A DNA stretch of 64,000 bases from positions 1-64,000 of the forward strand of contig NZ_FOTQ01000008.1 of the NCBI RefSeq assembly GCF_900114635.1. The letters run 5' to 3'. The notes under the pieces are model-generated. The model saw only the letters and a list, made by a program, of their open reading frames with translations. It did not search any database and had not been told where the DNA came from. The stretch is from Shimia aestuarii. Lineage in GTDB: Bacteria > Pseudomonadota > Alphaproteobacteria > Rhodobacterales > Rhodobacteraceae. A program made the position numbers and the translations under genes. Of the stretch, positions 27,301 through 36,052 are shown one piece after another. Positions within the stretch are counted from its first letter, which is position 1. Every line of letters begins with the position of its first letter.

Positions 27301-29531
27301 GGTGCCGGATGAGAAACGGACCCGGATTCAGAAGGGTTTTGTTCAGATGTCAGCACGAACCGGCGCAGAGCGTCCGGGTTTATGGGTTTGTAGAGCAGCG
27401 CGGCCCCCAGATCGGCGCAGATCTCTCCCAGCGCGGCGTCGCGGTTCGCGGTGATCACGCAGGCCGGGATTGGGCCAAACCGGGCGTGCAATGCTGCGAC
27501 GGCATCGGTGCCAAATTCTCCGTGATCGAGCTGATAGTCGGCAAGCACAACATCGGGTGCGATGTCAATCTCGGCCAGAAGGGCAAATGCCTCTTGTGCG
27601 GAGGCGCAGGCGAGTACGTCTGCCCCCCAGCTTTCCAGCGTCACGGTGAGGGCGTGGCGCAACTCGGCGTCGTTTTCGATCAGGAGCACAATGCGATGGA
27701 CTGGCATGTCCGCCTCGGTTGACGGGGGGGACGCGGTGCGCGTGCGGGCCGGGCGGGCCAATGGCAGGTCGAGGGCAAAGCGCGTGCCGCGTTCGGGGAC
27801 GGAGTGCATGACGAGCGGGTGGGACAGCAGGCGACAGGCCCGGTCGACAATGGCGAGTCCCAACCCAAGACCTTCGGCGGGGCTGGCGCTGGCATTGACG
27901 CGGTGAAACTCGTCAAAGACTTTCTCGTGCTGATCTTCGGGAATGCCGGGGCCGGTGTCGATGATTTCAACCCGGACACGTCCGTCTTCCTGCGACACGG
28001 CAATGTCGACGCGCCCGGCCTCGGTATAGCGCAGGGCGTTGGCGATCAGGTTCTGCAGGATACGGCGCAGGTAGGTGGCATCGCTTTTCACTGTGGCGGG
28101 GGCGGCATCGAGGGCAAAGGCCAGCCCCTTGTCGCGGGCTAGTGGCTGCATTTCGTCATGAAGTTGGGCAAGCATGTCGTGCAGCGCAATTTCACCCAAG
28201 TCCACGGACGCGGCGCCCGAATCGAGCCGCGAGATGTCCAGCAAGGCCCCGAGGATATGTTCGACGCTTTGCAGGGCATTGTTGGTCTTGGCCAGCCTGT
28301 CACGCTGGGCTGCATCTTCGAGATCGCTTTCCAGCGAGGCGACATAAAGCTTGGCCGCCGACAAGGGTTGCAGGAGGTCATGGCTCGCGGCGGCCACGAA
28401 GCGGGATTTGGAGGCATTGGCGCGTTCGGCCTCGGCCAGCGCGTCTTCAAGCTCGAGCGTTCGTTCCATCACACGCCGCTCTAGTGTTTCGTTGACCTCG
28501 GAGATGGCGCGCATCGCGGCGCGTTCGGCGGAGATGTCGGTAAAGGAAATCACGAAGCCGCCATCCGGCATCTGCTGGGCAAAGACCGCAAGGGTCCGGG
28601 TGCCGCCGACCGCGATCTCAAAGGAGAGTGGTGCGCGGCGCGTGTTGCTGCCGGCCCAGTCGGTCAGGGTCTGGGCATCGGCGCCATCGAGAAAGGCCAT
28701 GTCCCGGCCGAGTTGTTCGAATATGGATGCAAAGGACGAACCGATGCGAAAGCGCCCGACCGGGATCGACAGGAGTTCGCCGACGCGCCCGTTCCAGCCC
28801 ACCAGCCGGGCGGCGCTGTCAAAGATACAGATGCCCTGGTTGAGATGTTCGAGCGTGGCCTTGATCAGCCGCGCCTGGTCATCCAGCAGGCGTTCGCGTT
28901 CCTGACGTTCCAGAAGCACCATGTCGGTGACATCGGTCTGCAGCACCACAGTGCCGCCATCGGGGGTGCGGTGTTCGCTGACCTGCAACCAGCGGCTCCC
29001 GGCCATGCGGGCGTTGAAGACGACATGGTTGTCCTTATGAAGGGCAAGGCGTTGCGCCGCCCATGCGGCGGGGGTGTCGCCTTCGGGCAGGGACAGGTAG
29101 GGGCTTTCGGACACCAGCCGGACATAATCGCGGAACTGCAGGCCCGGTTTGAAGAGGTGGTGAATGTCGCGCATGTGTTTGCCAAAGCGGCTGTTGCACA
29201 TGACAAGGGTTTCGTCGGCGTCAAAAAGGGCAAAGCCCTCTTGCACGGTTTCGATGGCGTTGGCGAGGTTGGCGCGGGCGGCTTCGGCGGCGGCGTTGGC
29301 CTGCGCAAGCTGGGCGTTGGAGTCGTTGAGAAGGTCGAGCGCCTGTTCGAGTTCGCGGGTGCGGGCCCGCACCTCGTCTTCGAGCATGACCGAGCGTTCG
29401 AACTGGGCGTAGGCAACGCCTGCCGCATCGCCGCCCTGTTCGGCGCGGCGCATCAGGGTGCCGATGATCTTGAGAAGTTTCTCGTTCTGCCGCTCAAGGC
29501 TGTCTTGCGGGTTGATCAGGCTTTCGGGCAT
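27264..29531 (-). CDS. PAS-domain hybrid sensor histidine kinase, NahK-like
   Basis: 755 residues, no membrane segment. Domains in order: N-terminal coiled coil (about 10-90), first PAS (about 90-205), second PAS (about 225-335), a linker coil, HisKA with phospho-acceptor His384 in AAASHDLLQPLSAAK, the ATPase domain (NLIANAL, DTGPGI, GLGLGLAIV at about 495-562), and a C-terminal receiver with Asp665 in VLADYQLD. The layout matches the soluble hybrid kinases NahK/ErcS', which pass phosphate to a partner. It starts 3 bases after the FIST gene stop, and a FIST protein next to such a kinase is the NosP-NahK arrangement. The extreme C-terminus is built of an 11-base repeat. Confidence 0.88.
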   Translation of the reverse strand: MPESLINPQDSLERQNEKLLKIIGTLMRRAEQGGDAAGVAYAQFERSVMLEDEVRARTRELEQALDLLNDSNAQLAQANAAAEAARANLANAIETVQEGFALFDADETLVMCNSRFGKHMRDIHHLFKPGLQFRDYVRLVSESPYLSLPEGDTPAAWAAQRLALHKDNHVVFNARMAGSRWLQVSEHRTPDGGTVVLQTDVTDMVLLERQERERLLDDQARLIKATLEHLNQGICIFDSAARLVGWNGRVGELLSIPVGRFRIGSSFASIFEQLGRDMAFLDGADAQTLTDWAGSNTRRAPLSFEIAVGGTRTLAVFAQQMPDGGFVISFTDISAERAAMRAISEVNETLERRVMERTLELEDALAEAERANASKSRFVAAASHDLLQPLSAAKLYVASLESDLEDAAQRDRLAKTNNALQSVEHILGALLDISRLDSGAASVDLGEIALHDMLAQLHDEMQPLARDKGLAFALDAAPATVKSDATYLRRILQNLIANALRYTEAGRVDIAVSQEDGRVRVEIIDTGPGIPEDQHEKVFDEFHRVNASASPAEGLGLGLAIVDRACRLLSHPLVMHSVPERGTRFALDLPLARPARTRTASPPSTEADMPVHRIVLLIENDAELRHALTVTLESWGADVLACASAQEAFALLAEIDIAPDVVLADYQLDHGEFGTDAVAALHARFGPIPACVITANRDAALGEICADLGAALLYKPINPDALRRFVLTSEQNPSESGSVSHPAPRYRRNTDVIPT

Positions 29532-29534
29532 GGC

Positions 29535-30707
29535 TTAGCTCCGCTCTGGCGGATAGATCGCGACCCCGGTCAGGGTCTGGTTCACATGCATCGAGTTGAC
29601 CTGTTCGCCATAGGTGGAAAAGCCGACGACACGGTGGCGGGCGAGCAGGCGCGAGAGGTCGTTGGCCATTTGTTTCTGCTCGGCCTCGACCCGGCGGAGC
29701 AGGCAGTCGCATCCGAGGATCATGTCGGGCGGCCCTTGTTCGGAAAGGGCGGAAAGCTCGCGTTCGAGATGTGTGACCATGTTTTCCGGTTCGGCCAGCG
29801 TGAGGATCACGCCTTCGTCGATGGCCGAGAAAAATACGAGGTCGCCGTTTTCGGCGACCCGCTGGATGGCGCGGACATGGGTCTGTTCGCCGATGCGCAC
29901 CACAACCGGATGGGCGGCGAAGGTGAAGGTTGACAGCTGTTCGGGGTCTTTGCCGAGCAGGCGCGCATATTCGCGCGCGGCGGGCTCGGCGTTGATTTCA
30001 TGCACCAGCCGTTTGGCCGGGTCGGCGCCGGTCACGACCATGCGGCGCGGGGTGGGCTGCAGATGGTCGGTGTTGAAGACCCGGATCGGGCAGTCCGAGC
30101 GCACCTGGATCAGCACGGCGGCGTTGGTGAGCAGCTGGTCTTCGTGAAGAATGTAGGTGGTGCCGAAATCGTTGCCATCCCCGGCGGAGCCACCAAAGAG
30201 CGGCACCGGCCCAAGCCCTACGGCAAGCTCGGCGGCCAGCGCGTCTTCTCGGGTGGAGAGGCCATCGACCAGCAAAAGGGCAAATTCGCTGTGCCAGTCA
30301 GGGTGATCGGCGGCCAGCGCGTGGCGGTTGCGGATGGTGTCGGCAATCAGGTCCTGCGGGGCAAGGGTGGTCAGGTCGTCGATGAGAAGCGGCGCGGCGG
30401 TGAAATGCGCGCTGGGCAGGCCAATGGCAACAATCTCGCCCTCAGTGTAGCCATCGCGCCCCAGCTCTCCGGCCGTGGTGCATCCGACAACACGCGCGGG
30501 CGCGAAGCGGCCACTTGCGGCGTGCATGAAGCCTTTCAGGTCTGTTTGAGGCGACAGGAACAGGATCACGAGCGAGAGGTCGGCAGGTGAGAGCGCCTTG
30601 ACGAGTTGATCCACTGCGTCGGGGGCGCGGCAATCGGCAAATGCCGTGCGCACCAGTCCCGTTGCCTGAACAGGCTCTGCCATGGACAGGCCTCTGACCT
30701 CGTCCAT
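29535..30707 (-). CDS. FIST-domain sensor protein, NosP-like
   Basis: 390 residues beginning at ATG 30707 with GGGAGGAG upstream. FIST_N covers about 45-220 (VVGCTTAGELGRDGYTEGEIVAIGL, then LFGGSAGDGNDF) and FIST_C about 240-375 (AREYARLLG, HPVVVRIGEQTHVRAI, ending VVGFSTYGEQVN). In Pseudomonas and others a FIST protein called NosP binds haem and nitric oxide and inhibits the adjacent kinase NahK. The gene order here (regulator, FIST, kinase) supports the same role, though a haem-ligand histidine cannot be pinned down. Cytoplasmic. Confidence 0.82.
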   Translation of the reverse strand: MDEVRGLSMAEPVQATGLVRTAFADCRAPDAVDQLVKALSPADLSLVILFLSPQTDLKGFMHAASGRFAPARVVGCTTAGELGRDGYTEGEIVAIGLPSAHFTAAPLLIDDLTTLAPQDLIADTIRNRHALAADHPDWHSEFALLLVDGLSTREDALAAELAVGLGPVPLFGGSAGDGNDFGTTYILHEDQLLTNAAVLIQVRSDCPIRVFNTDHLQPTPRRMVVTGADPAKRLVHEINAEPAAREYARLLGKDPEQLSTFTFAAHPVVVRIGEQTHVRAIQRVAENGDLVFFSAIDEGVILTLAEPENMVTHLERELSALSEQGPPDMILGCDCLLRRVEAEQKQMANDLSRLLARHRVVGFSTYGEQVNSMHVNQTLTGVAIYPPERS

Positions 30708-30745
30708 CCGCTCTCCTCCCTTGAACGCCCGCCAGAATAGGCAGG

Positions 30746-31435
30746 CTAGCCGTTTTGGCGCAAGACCTGGTCGAAACTGGTTTCCTTGGCGATCAGCACC
30801 GCCTGGGTTCGGCTGTGTACGCCCAGCTTGCGCATGATCGCTGTGACATGTGCCTTGACCGTGGTTTCGGCAATCGACAGGTCAAAGGCGATCTGCTTGT
30901 TGAGCTTGCCTTCGCAGATCAGTTGCAGAATGCGCGCCTGTTGATTGGTCAGCGAAGCAAGACGCGAAAGGGCATCATCGCGTGCCGCGGCGGCATCGTC
31001 CTGCATCAGGACACAGCCTTCGGGAACGAAGGTTTCGCCGCGTGACAGAGTGTCGAGTGCGCGGCGAAAAACGTCACGCTGGCTGTGCTTGGGGATGAAC
31101 CCGGCGGCACCGGCCTGAATGGCAGACGAGATCACGCGGTTGTCGGCCATGGAGGAAACGACCACGATCGGCGCGCGGGTGGCTTTGCGCAGGCGCAGCA
31201 GGCCATCAAGCCCGTCCACGTCGGGCAGGTTCAGATCCAGTACGACGAGGTCCGGCGTCGCGCCCTGTTCCAGCTGTTCAAGCGCGTCGCCCAGCCGGGG
31301 CGCGGTCGCGATCTCGCGCACGGTCGAGACGGCCTGAAGCGTCATGGTGAGCGCATCGCAGAACAGCGGGTGATCGTCGACCACGAGGGCGCTGTGGAAG
31401 CGGGGCTTAGAGCGGGGCGTGGCGGTCAGGGTCAT
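30746..31435 (-). CDS. LuxR-family response regulator
   Basis: 229 residues. Receiver domain with acidic pair VVDDHP (about 18-23), phospho-acceptor Asp67 in VVLDLNLPDVDG and the lysine of GFIPKHS near 115; C-terminal GerE helix-turn-helix LTNQQARILQLICEGKLNKQIAFDLSIAETTVKAHVTAIMRKLGVHSRTQAV (about 161-213). First gene of the operon with the FIST protein and the hybrid kinase, so it is probably the kinase's output. The layout also resembles the ErbR/AgmR regulators of alcohol oxidation in Pseudomonas. Targets unknown. Confidence 0.9.
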   Translation of the reverse strand: MTLTATPRSKPRFHSALVVDDHPLFCDALTMTLQAVSTVREIATAPRLGDALEQLEQGATPDLVVLDLNLPDVDGLDGLLRLRKATRAPIVVVSSMADNRVISSAIQAGAAGFIPKHSQRDVFRRALDTLSRGETFVPEGCVLMQDDAAAARDDALSRLASLTNQQARILQLICEGKLNKQIAFDLSIAETTVKAHVTAIMRKLGVHSRTQAVLIAKETSFDQVLRQNG

Positions 31436-31600
31436 GTCGGTCGGGGCCTTTGTTCCGGAGCCAGCCTAGCAGGGGAATGAAGCCGCGCCAAATGCGCCAA
31501 AGGTCGTAAGCTGGGCAAAGTTCTGCCGCACATTGGCGGGCGGGCTTGATTGGTGTCGTCGCAATCTTAGGTATGGGCCGAACAACAAGGAAACCACATC

Positions 31601-32341
31601 ATGCGCACAGCACTTCTGAGGGCAGCACTGGCAGCGGGGGTCGGTTTGGCCGCGCTGCCCGCCTGGGCCGAGTTTCAAACGCTGGAAGGGACCGTCGCTT
31701 ATCGCGAGCGGATCGCGCTGCCGCCCGGCGCGCTGGTAGAGGTGCAGTTGGTTGATGTGTCGCGCGCCGATGCACCGTCAACCCTGCTTGGGGCCGTCAC
31801 CGTGCGCCCCGAAGGTCAGGTGCCGATCAGGTGGCAGTTGACCTATGACGATGCGATGGTGTCCGAAAGCGGGCGGTTCGCGGTGCAGGCCAAGATCACG
31901 GTGCAGGACAGGACCATGTTCCGCACCACACAGGTGTTTCCGGCGCTGACGCAGGATGCCCCGAAAAAGGTGGACGTGATGGTGAATATGATGTCCGAGC
32001 CGGATATGCCGGGGCTGGAAGACACAAGCTGGAACGCGATTTCCCTGCCGGGGATCGAGCTTGATACCGATCGCTTGCCGCTTTTGGTGTTTGACGCCGC
32101 GGGCCGTGTCTCCGGGACCAGCGGCTGCAACCGGTTCAACGGTGGGGTGGAACGCGAAGGCAAGGCGCTCAAGTTTGGCCTGATGGCGGTCACGAACATG
32201 GCGTGCCCCGGACCTATGGATCAACAGGAGCGAGCCGTGTTCAAGGCGATGGAGGAGACTGTATCCTACCGTATCGACGACGGCACGCTGGTTCTGCTCA
32301 ACGCGGCGGGCGAGGGGCTGATGTGGTTGAAGGCGGAATAA
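31601..32341 (+). CDS. Exported YbaY/META-domain protein
   Basis: 246 residues with a signal peptide (ALLRAALAAGVGLAALPAWA, cut before EFQ). The first half (about 25-125) is a YbaY-type beta-barrel domain: TVAYRERIALPPGALVEVQLVDVS and QLTYDDAMVSESGRFAVQAKI are diagnostic. The second half (about 135-246) is a META/HslJ domain with SGTSGCNRFNGGVE and MACPGPMDQQERAVFKAME. Both domains occur in envelope proteins linked to stress; the fused form is common in this group. There is no lipobox cysteine, so it is probably periplasmic. An AAGGAAA ribosome site precedes the ATG. A terminator hairpin follows. Confidence 0.85.
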   Translation: MRTALLRAALAAGVGLAALPAWAEFQTLEGTVAYRERIALPPGALVEVQLVDVSRADAPSTLLGAVTVRPEGQVPIRWQLTYDDAMVSESGRFAVQAKITVQDRTMFRTTQVFPALTQDAPKKVDVMVNMMSEPDMPGLEDTSWNAISLPGIELDTDRLPLLVFDAAGRVSGTSGCNRFNGGVEREGKALKFGLMAVTNMACPGPMDQQERAVFKAMEETVSYRIDDGTLVLLNAAGEGLMWLKAE

Positions 32342-32390
32342 CTCCCGCCATTCTGACCTAGATCAAATCACATAAAGAATATCGCATATA

Positions 32391-32424
32391 AACCTCGGTC
32401 GTAGATTTTCGACCGAGGTTTTCT
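32391..32424 (+). terminator. Terminator hairpin that masks the next gene's ribosome site
   Basis: Perfect 11-bp stem AACCTCGGTCG/CGACCGAGGTT with an 8-base loop and a TTTTCTC tail. It ends the YbaY/META transcript. The right arm also contains GAGG (32415-32418), the only ribosome site for the small membrane protein starting at 32426, paired with CCTC in the left arm. Confidence 0.75.
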
Positions 32425-32425
32425 C

Positions 32426-32614
32426 ATGTTTCGACTCGCCTTTATCCTGCACCTGTTCATCGGTTCCACGCTGGCCGGCATTGGGGTTATCGTTGCCCTT
32501 GTCATCGGTCAGGACACGCTGGCCCCGATCCTGATTTCGGCGCTGATCGGATTCATCATCGCCTTTCCGGTCACATGGGTCGTGGCCAAGAAGCTTTACG
32601 AAACCGGGGCGTGA
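32426..32614 (+). CDS. Small two-helix membrane protein
   Basis: 62 residues, almost all hydrophobic: helix one LAFILHLFIGSTLAGIGVIVALVIG (about 4-28) and helix two PILISALIGFIIAFPVTWVVAKKL (about 34-57). The short charged end suggests inner-membrane location. Relatives in this bacterial group are sometimes labelled CTP synthetase, an annotation error because no such fold fits. Function unknown. Its ribosome site is locked in the terminator hairpin just upstream, and its 3' end overlaps the convergent esterase gene by 19 bases. Confidence 0.75.
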   Translation: MFRLAFILHLFIGSTLAGIGVIVALVIGQDTLAPILISALIGFIIAFPVTWVVAKKLYETGA

Positions 32615-33366
32615 TCCAGCCACGCCTGCACCGACTGGATGAACTCGCGCGGTTTTTCGGCATGAAGCCAATGGCCCGCGCCGGTGATCTTGGCGAAGCG
32701 TGCCTTGGGGAACAGGGCGCGCATGGTCGGGCGGTGTTCGGGGCGCACGTATTCAGAGTCGGCGCCTGAGAGGAACAGGGCCGGGCCTTCGTACGTGCCG
32801 TCCAGCTCTGGAAAGGCGAGGATCTTGGGCATCTCGCGGTCCAGCGTTTCGAGGTTGAGGCGCCAGCGCTTTGCCTCAAGATCCAGCGACTGTGTGAAAA
32901 AGCTGCGCAGGGCCGGGTCGTGAACGGTTTCGGCCAGTTGGTCCATGGCTTCGGAGCGCTTGGCGACAGTGCTCAGGTCGACGCTTTGCATCGACTGGAT
33001 GTGCTGGGTCTGGTCATGTTCATAGGTGACCGGCGCGATGTCGGCCACGATCAGACGTTTGACAAGCTCGGGGCGGGTGAGGGCGAGAACCATCGCCGCC
33101 TTGCCGCCCATCGAGTGGCCGAGCACATCCATCGGTTTGCCCTGTGCCTCGATCACTTCAGCCAGATCGGCGGCCATGTCCTCGTAGGAATGGGTGTCAA
33201 ACCACGGGCTGTGGCCGTGGTTACGCTGATCCACGGAAACCACGCGGCGGGTCATGGCAAGACGCTTGCCAATGGCGCTCCAATTTCGGCCCGAGCCAAA
33301 CAGGCCATGCACGATCAGCAAGTCGGGAAGGTTGGTGGCGGTGCCGTATTCGTTGAGGTTCAACAT
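32596..33366 (-). CDS. Alpha/beta-fold hydrolase, YbfF-type esterase
   Basis: 256 residues with the classical hydrolase core: oxyanion segment LLIVHGLFGSGRNW (about 16-29), nucleophile elbow GHSMGGK near 83-89, an acid Asp in LFLSGADSEYV, and the histidine in ITGAGHWLHAEKP near 236. Length and the DQRNHGHSP motif fit the YbfF esterase group, which cleaves short acyl esters or thioesters. Natural substrate unknown. Monocistronic, convergent with the small membrane protein. Cytoplasmic. Confidence 0.88.
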   Translation of the reverse strand: MLNLNEYGTATNLPDLLIVHGLFGSGRNWSAIGKRLAMTRRVVSVDQRNHGHSPWFDTHSYEDMAADLAEVIEAQGKPMDVLGHSMGGKAAMVLALTRPELVKRLIVADIAPVTYEHDQTQHIQSMQSVDLSTVAKRSEAMDQLAETVHDPALRSFFTQSLDLEAKRWRLNLETLDREMPKILAFPELDGTYEGPALFLSGADSEYVRPEHRPTMRALFPKARFAKITGAGHWLHAEKPREFIQSVQAWLDHAPVS

Positions 33367-33442
33367 GACCGCGTGATAGCGCGGCTTGGCGTCGGGTTCC
33401 AGAGTGGTTGAGTGTGTCAGGATGTGTGGCTAGGGTTCGGCC

Positions 33443-33817
33443 ATGATCGACGCTTCTGATATCGAAAGAAAGACGGCCCGCCTGTTGCGCATGGCGCGTG
33501 AGCAATACGGGGTCAAGGCCGACACGCTGGACAAGGCGATGCACAAGATCGGGCGCCGGGTGCCCAAGCGCGTGCATGATCAGGCCAGGGTCATCAGCGA
33601 AGCGCAGAGGCTGGGCGGACACCCGAAGCTGATGTTGCAGGTGGATGCCGACAAGGTCGAGGCCGCGTTCGACGGAATTCAGAAGGCCTTCAAGGCCGAA
33701 GACCGCGCTGACCGGCGCATGGGCACGATCCTGAGCACGCTGGGTTCGCTGAGTTTCAACCTGATAGCGGTGGCAGTGTTGCTGATCCTGTTCTTGAAGT
33801 GGCAGGGGTTTCTCTAG
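33443..33817 (+). CDS. Membrane-anchored protein of unknown function
   Basis: 124 residues. A charged, mostly helical N-terminal part (ERKTARLLRMAREQYGVKADTLDKAMHKIGRRVPKRVHDQARVI) is followed by a single C-terminal membrane helix, LGSLSFNLIAVAVLLILFLKW (about 99-119), so most of it should face the cytoplasm. I do not recognise the family. Its 3' end overlaps the convergent DUF817 gene by 62 bases; long convergent overlaps of this sort are unusual but both frames look coding. Confidence 0.65.
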   Translation: MIDASDIERKTARLLRMAREQYGVKADTLDKAMHKIGRRVPKRVHDQARVISEAQRLGGHPKLMLQVDADKVEAAFDGIQKAFKAEDRADRRMGTILSTLGSLSFNLIAVAVLLILFLKWQGFL

Positions 33818-34661
33818 GGTGCCAACCTTGGGGAAGGAGCACATCGCGCACCACGATCGTGACTGTGACAAAGCTGACATAGAGCAGAAGGTACCATGAG
33901 CCCATCTTGGCGAGGCTGACCCAATCCCCCGCGCCTTGACCGTGATAGAGCCAGATGCGCGTGGCGGTGCCGACATTTTCGGCAAGCCACAGGAAGACCG
34001 AGGACAGGAAGGCGGCAAGCGGCAGCGGCATCCAGTACCAATTGCCGCCGATATGATACCAGATGCGAGTGCGTGCAAAGAGCAGGACAGTCGCGGCAAA
34101 CAGCATCAGCCGGATGTCGGGCAGGAAATGGTGCGCAAAGAAGTTCACATAGATGGCTGTCGCCAACAGCATGGTTGTCCAGAAGGGCGGATAGGGGGCA
34201 AAGCGCATCTCGAACAGGCGGATGACGCGCGCCATGTAAGACCCGACCGAGGCATACATGAAACCCGAAAACAGCGGTACACCCCACAGTTTGAACACCC
34301 CGTCGCCGGGATAGGCCCAGCTGCCGGCGTTGACCTTGAAGATTTCCATCACGGTGCCGGTCAGGTGAAAGAGCAGGATCACCTTGGCTTCGCGCAGGGA
34401 TTCCATGCGCAGGGCAAGAAACAGCACTTGCAACCCGAGCGCATAAGCCAGCAAGGCGTCATAGCGCGCGACCGGCCAGTCCGCCTGCCATATGCGGTTG
34501 GTCACGGTCATGCCGATCAGCAACAGCCCGCCAAACAGCGATGCCCAGCCCTGTTTGAGGCAGAACATCACCAGTTCCGCCAGCGCAAAGGGCAGACGCG
34601 CGCGCATCCAGTCGCCAAGACGGCGTTCAAGCGCGCGTGTGGAGGAGATTTGCGTGTCCAT
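33756..34661 (-). CDS. DUF817 integral membrane protein
   Basis: 301 residues from ATG at 34661; a start 24 codons earlier would overlap the glycosylase gene. Eight or so membrane helices. The conserved family core is visible: FHLTGTVMEIFKVNAGSWAYPGD, LFSGFMYASVGSYMARVIRLFEMRF, and the C-terminal WYLLLYVSFVTVTIVVRDVLLP. The histidine and aspartate in these blocks are invariant in what I remember of the family. The function is unknown. It follows the YcaQ-like gene after 47 bases, probably in one operon. Confidence 0.8.
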   Translation of the reverse strand: MDTQISSTRALERRLGDWMRARLPFALAELVMFCLKQGWASLFGGLLLIGMTVTNRIWQADWPVARYDALLAYALGLQVLFLALRMESLREAKVILLFHLTGTVMEIFKVNAGSWAYPGDGVFKLWGVPLFSGFMYASVGSYMARVIRLFEMRFAPYPPFWTTMLLATAIYVNFFAHHFLPDIRLMLFAATVLLFARTRIWYHIGGNWYWMPLPLAAFLSSVFLWLAENVGTATRIWLYHGQGAGDWVSLAKMGSWYLLLYVSFVTVTIVVRDVLLPQGWHPRETPATSRTGSATLPPLSG

Positions 34662-34708
34662 CCGGACAGTTAGGCGGCTTGGGCCGGGTCTGTAAACTGA
34701 TTTTCTCG

Positions 34709-35884
34709 CTAGGCGTCGGGCTGGGCGGGGCACTGCCAGACGATCTCGGTTGTGCCAAGGAACCGCCCCATGCGATCCAGCTCCGCCTCAAGCTTGGCCG
34801 CGCGCGCCGTTGTCCAGCGCACGCCGGGTTCGGCCCAGAGGTTCAGCACGGTGAGCGTGCCACCGGCGCGGTCGGCTTTGGCTTCGATCCGCCCCACGAA
34901 CCGGTCGCCCTCAAGAAGCGGATAGACATAGTAGCCCCATTTGCGCTTGGCCGCAGGTACGAATATTTCGATGCGGTAATCAAAGCCGAACAGTTTCTTG
35001 AGCCGGTCGCGATCGCGCACCACCGGGTCGAACGGGCTCAGTATACGCAGGCGCGATGTGGGGGGTGGGGCCTCGGCCAGCCTCTCGGACAGATCGGGCG
35101 GGGCCATCAGGGAAAGCGTTTCCCGGTTCGCGGTCTGAATTTCGACGGGTTGCAGATCGGCGTTGGCGACCCAGCCGCGCACTTCGGCGCTGGTGGCGGC
35201 GTCCCAGAACCGCTGAATATCGCCGGGTGTCGCGAACCCCAGCCGGTTGAGCGCCTGTGTGCACAGCCAGTCAAGCGCGGCGGCGTCCTCGATCTCTGTT
35301 TCGCGATGCCGGGCCGGGATCACCCGTTCGCTTAGGTTATAGAACTTGCGGAAATTCTCGCGGTAACAGGTGGCAAGCTCGCCCGTGTACCACATGAAAT
35401 CGAGCGCCAGCTTGTGCGGTGGACGGCGCCACATTTCCTTGGGGCCTTCGATTTGCGAGTCAAACGCCATGGTCGAAAGCGCCCCTTCACGGCCGATCCG
35501 CGCCTTGATTGCGGCGCGCCCCTCGGCGTCGGGCATGCCGCGAAACCAGCTGGCATTGCCCATGGTCTTTTCCTTGCGCCCGAACTGGCGGCGCCAATAG
35601 GGGTAGGTTTCGACCGGGAGGACCGAGGCGTCATGGGTGAAATGCTCAAAAACGCTGCGATCTTTGGCCAGCATCCGATCCAGCATCGGTTCGCGGTAAT
35701 TCTGGTTGCGCGACCACAGGATGTGGTGGTGCGCGCGGGCAAGCACCTGAATGGAATCAAGCTGCACGAAGCCAAGCCGGCGGATCGTGGTCAGCGGATC
35801 GGCAGGGCCGGTCGGCGTTGGCGCGAGGCCCTGATTGGCAAGCCACAAACGACGGGCGTCCCGGTTGGAAAGGCGAAAACTCAT
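34709..35884 (-). CDS. YcaQ/AlkX-like winged-helix DNA glycosylase
   Basis: 391 residues, HTH_42/YcaQ family. The catalytic QxD motif is present in GFVQLDSIQVLARAHHHILWSR (about 38-59). The body has three winged-helix units followed by the DNA-contacting beta part RIEIFVPAAKRKWGYYVYPLLEGDRFVGRIEAKADR (about 306-341), also typical. E. coli YcaQ unhooks interstrand crosslinks formed by nitrogen mustards, acting on alkylated guanine; this protein is probably involved in similar repair. No helicase or nuclease neighbours. Cytoplasmic, DNA-binding. Confidence 0.85.
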   Translation of the reverse strand: MSFRLSNRDARRLWLANQGLAPTPTGPADPLTTIRRLGFVQLDSIQVLARAHHHILWSRNQNYREPMLDRMLAKDRSVFEHFTHDASVLPVETYPYWRRQFGRKEKTMGNASWFRGMPDAEGRAAIKARIGREGALSTMAFDSQIEGPKEMWRRPPHKLALDFMWYTGELATCYRENFRKFYNLSERVIPARHRETEIEDAAALDWLCTQALNRLGFATPGDIQRFWDAATSAEVRGWVANADLQPVEIQTANRETLSLMAPPDLSERLAEAPPPTSRLRILSPFDPVVRDRDRLKKLFGFDYRIEIFVPAAKRKWGYYVYPLLEGDRFVGRIEAKADRAGGTLTVLNLWAEPGVRWTTARAAKLEAELDRMGRFLGTTEIVWQCPAQPDA

Positions 35885-35936
35885 GACGGCAGGCTAGCGT
35901 CGGGCGATCCGACATCAAGGCTCAATTCCCCCATCT

Positions 35937-35958
35937 CTTCATTTTGCCGAAAATACTC
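35937..35958. repeat. Solo copy of a 22-base dispersed intergenic repeat
   Basis: CTTCATTTTGCC followed by GAAAATACTC. The same 22-base unit occurs twice more, facing each other, at 59861-59882 and 60033-60054, with two or fewer differences. It lies between the glycosylase gene and the glyA terminator. Confidence 0.65.
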
Positions 35959-36007
35959 AAAAAACAGCCTGCGCCTGCGCTCGCACGGGGGCACAATAAA
36001 ACGAAAA

Positions 36008-36029
36008 CCGCCGCCCCAGGGGGCGGCGG
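36008..36029 (-). terminator. Rho-independent terminator of glyA
   Basis: G+C-only stem CCGCCGCCCC/GGGGCGGCGG with a tiny loop, followed on the minus strand by TTTTCGTTTT. It lies 24 bases past the glyA stop. Confidence 0.8.
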
Positions 36030-36052
36030 CTGTTTCAGTCCCGGTGCGTGGC

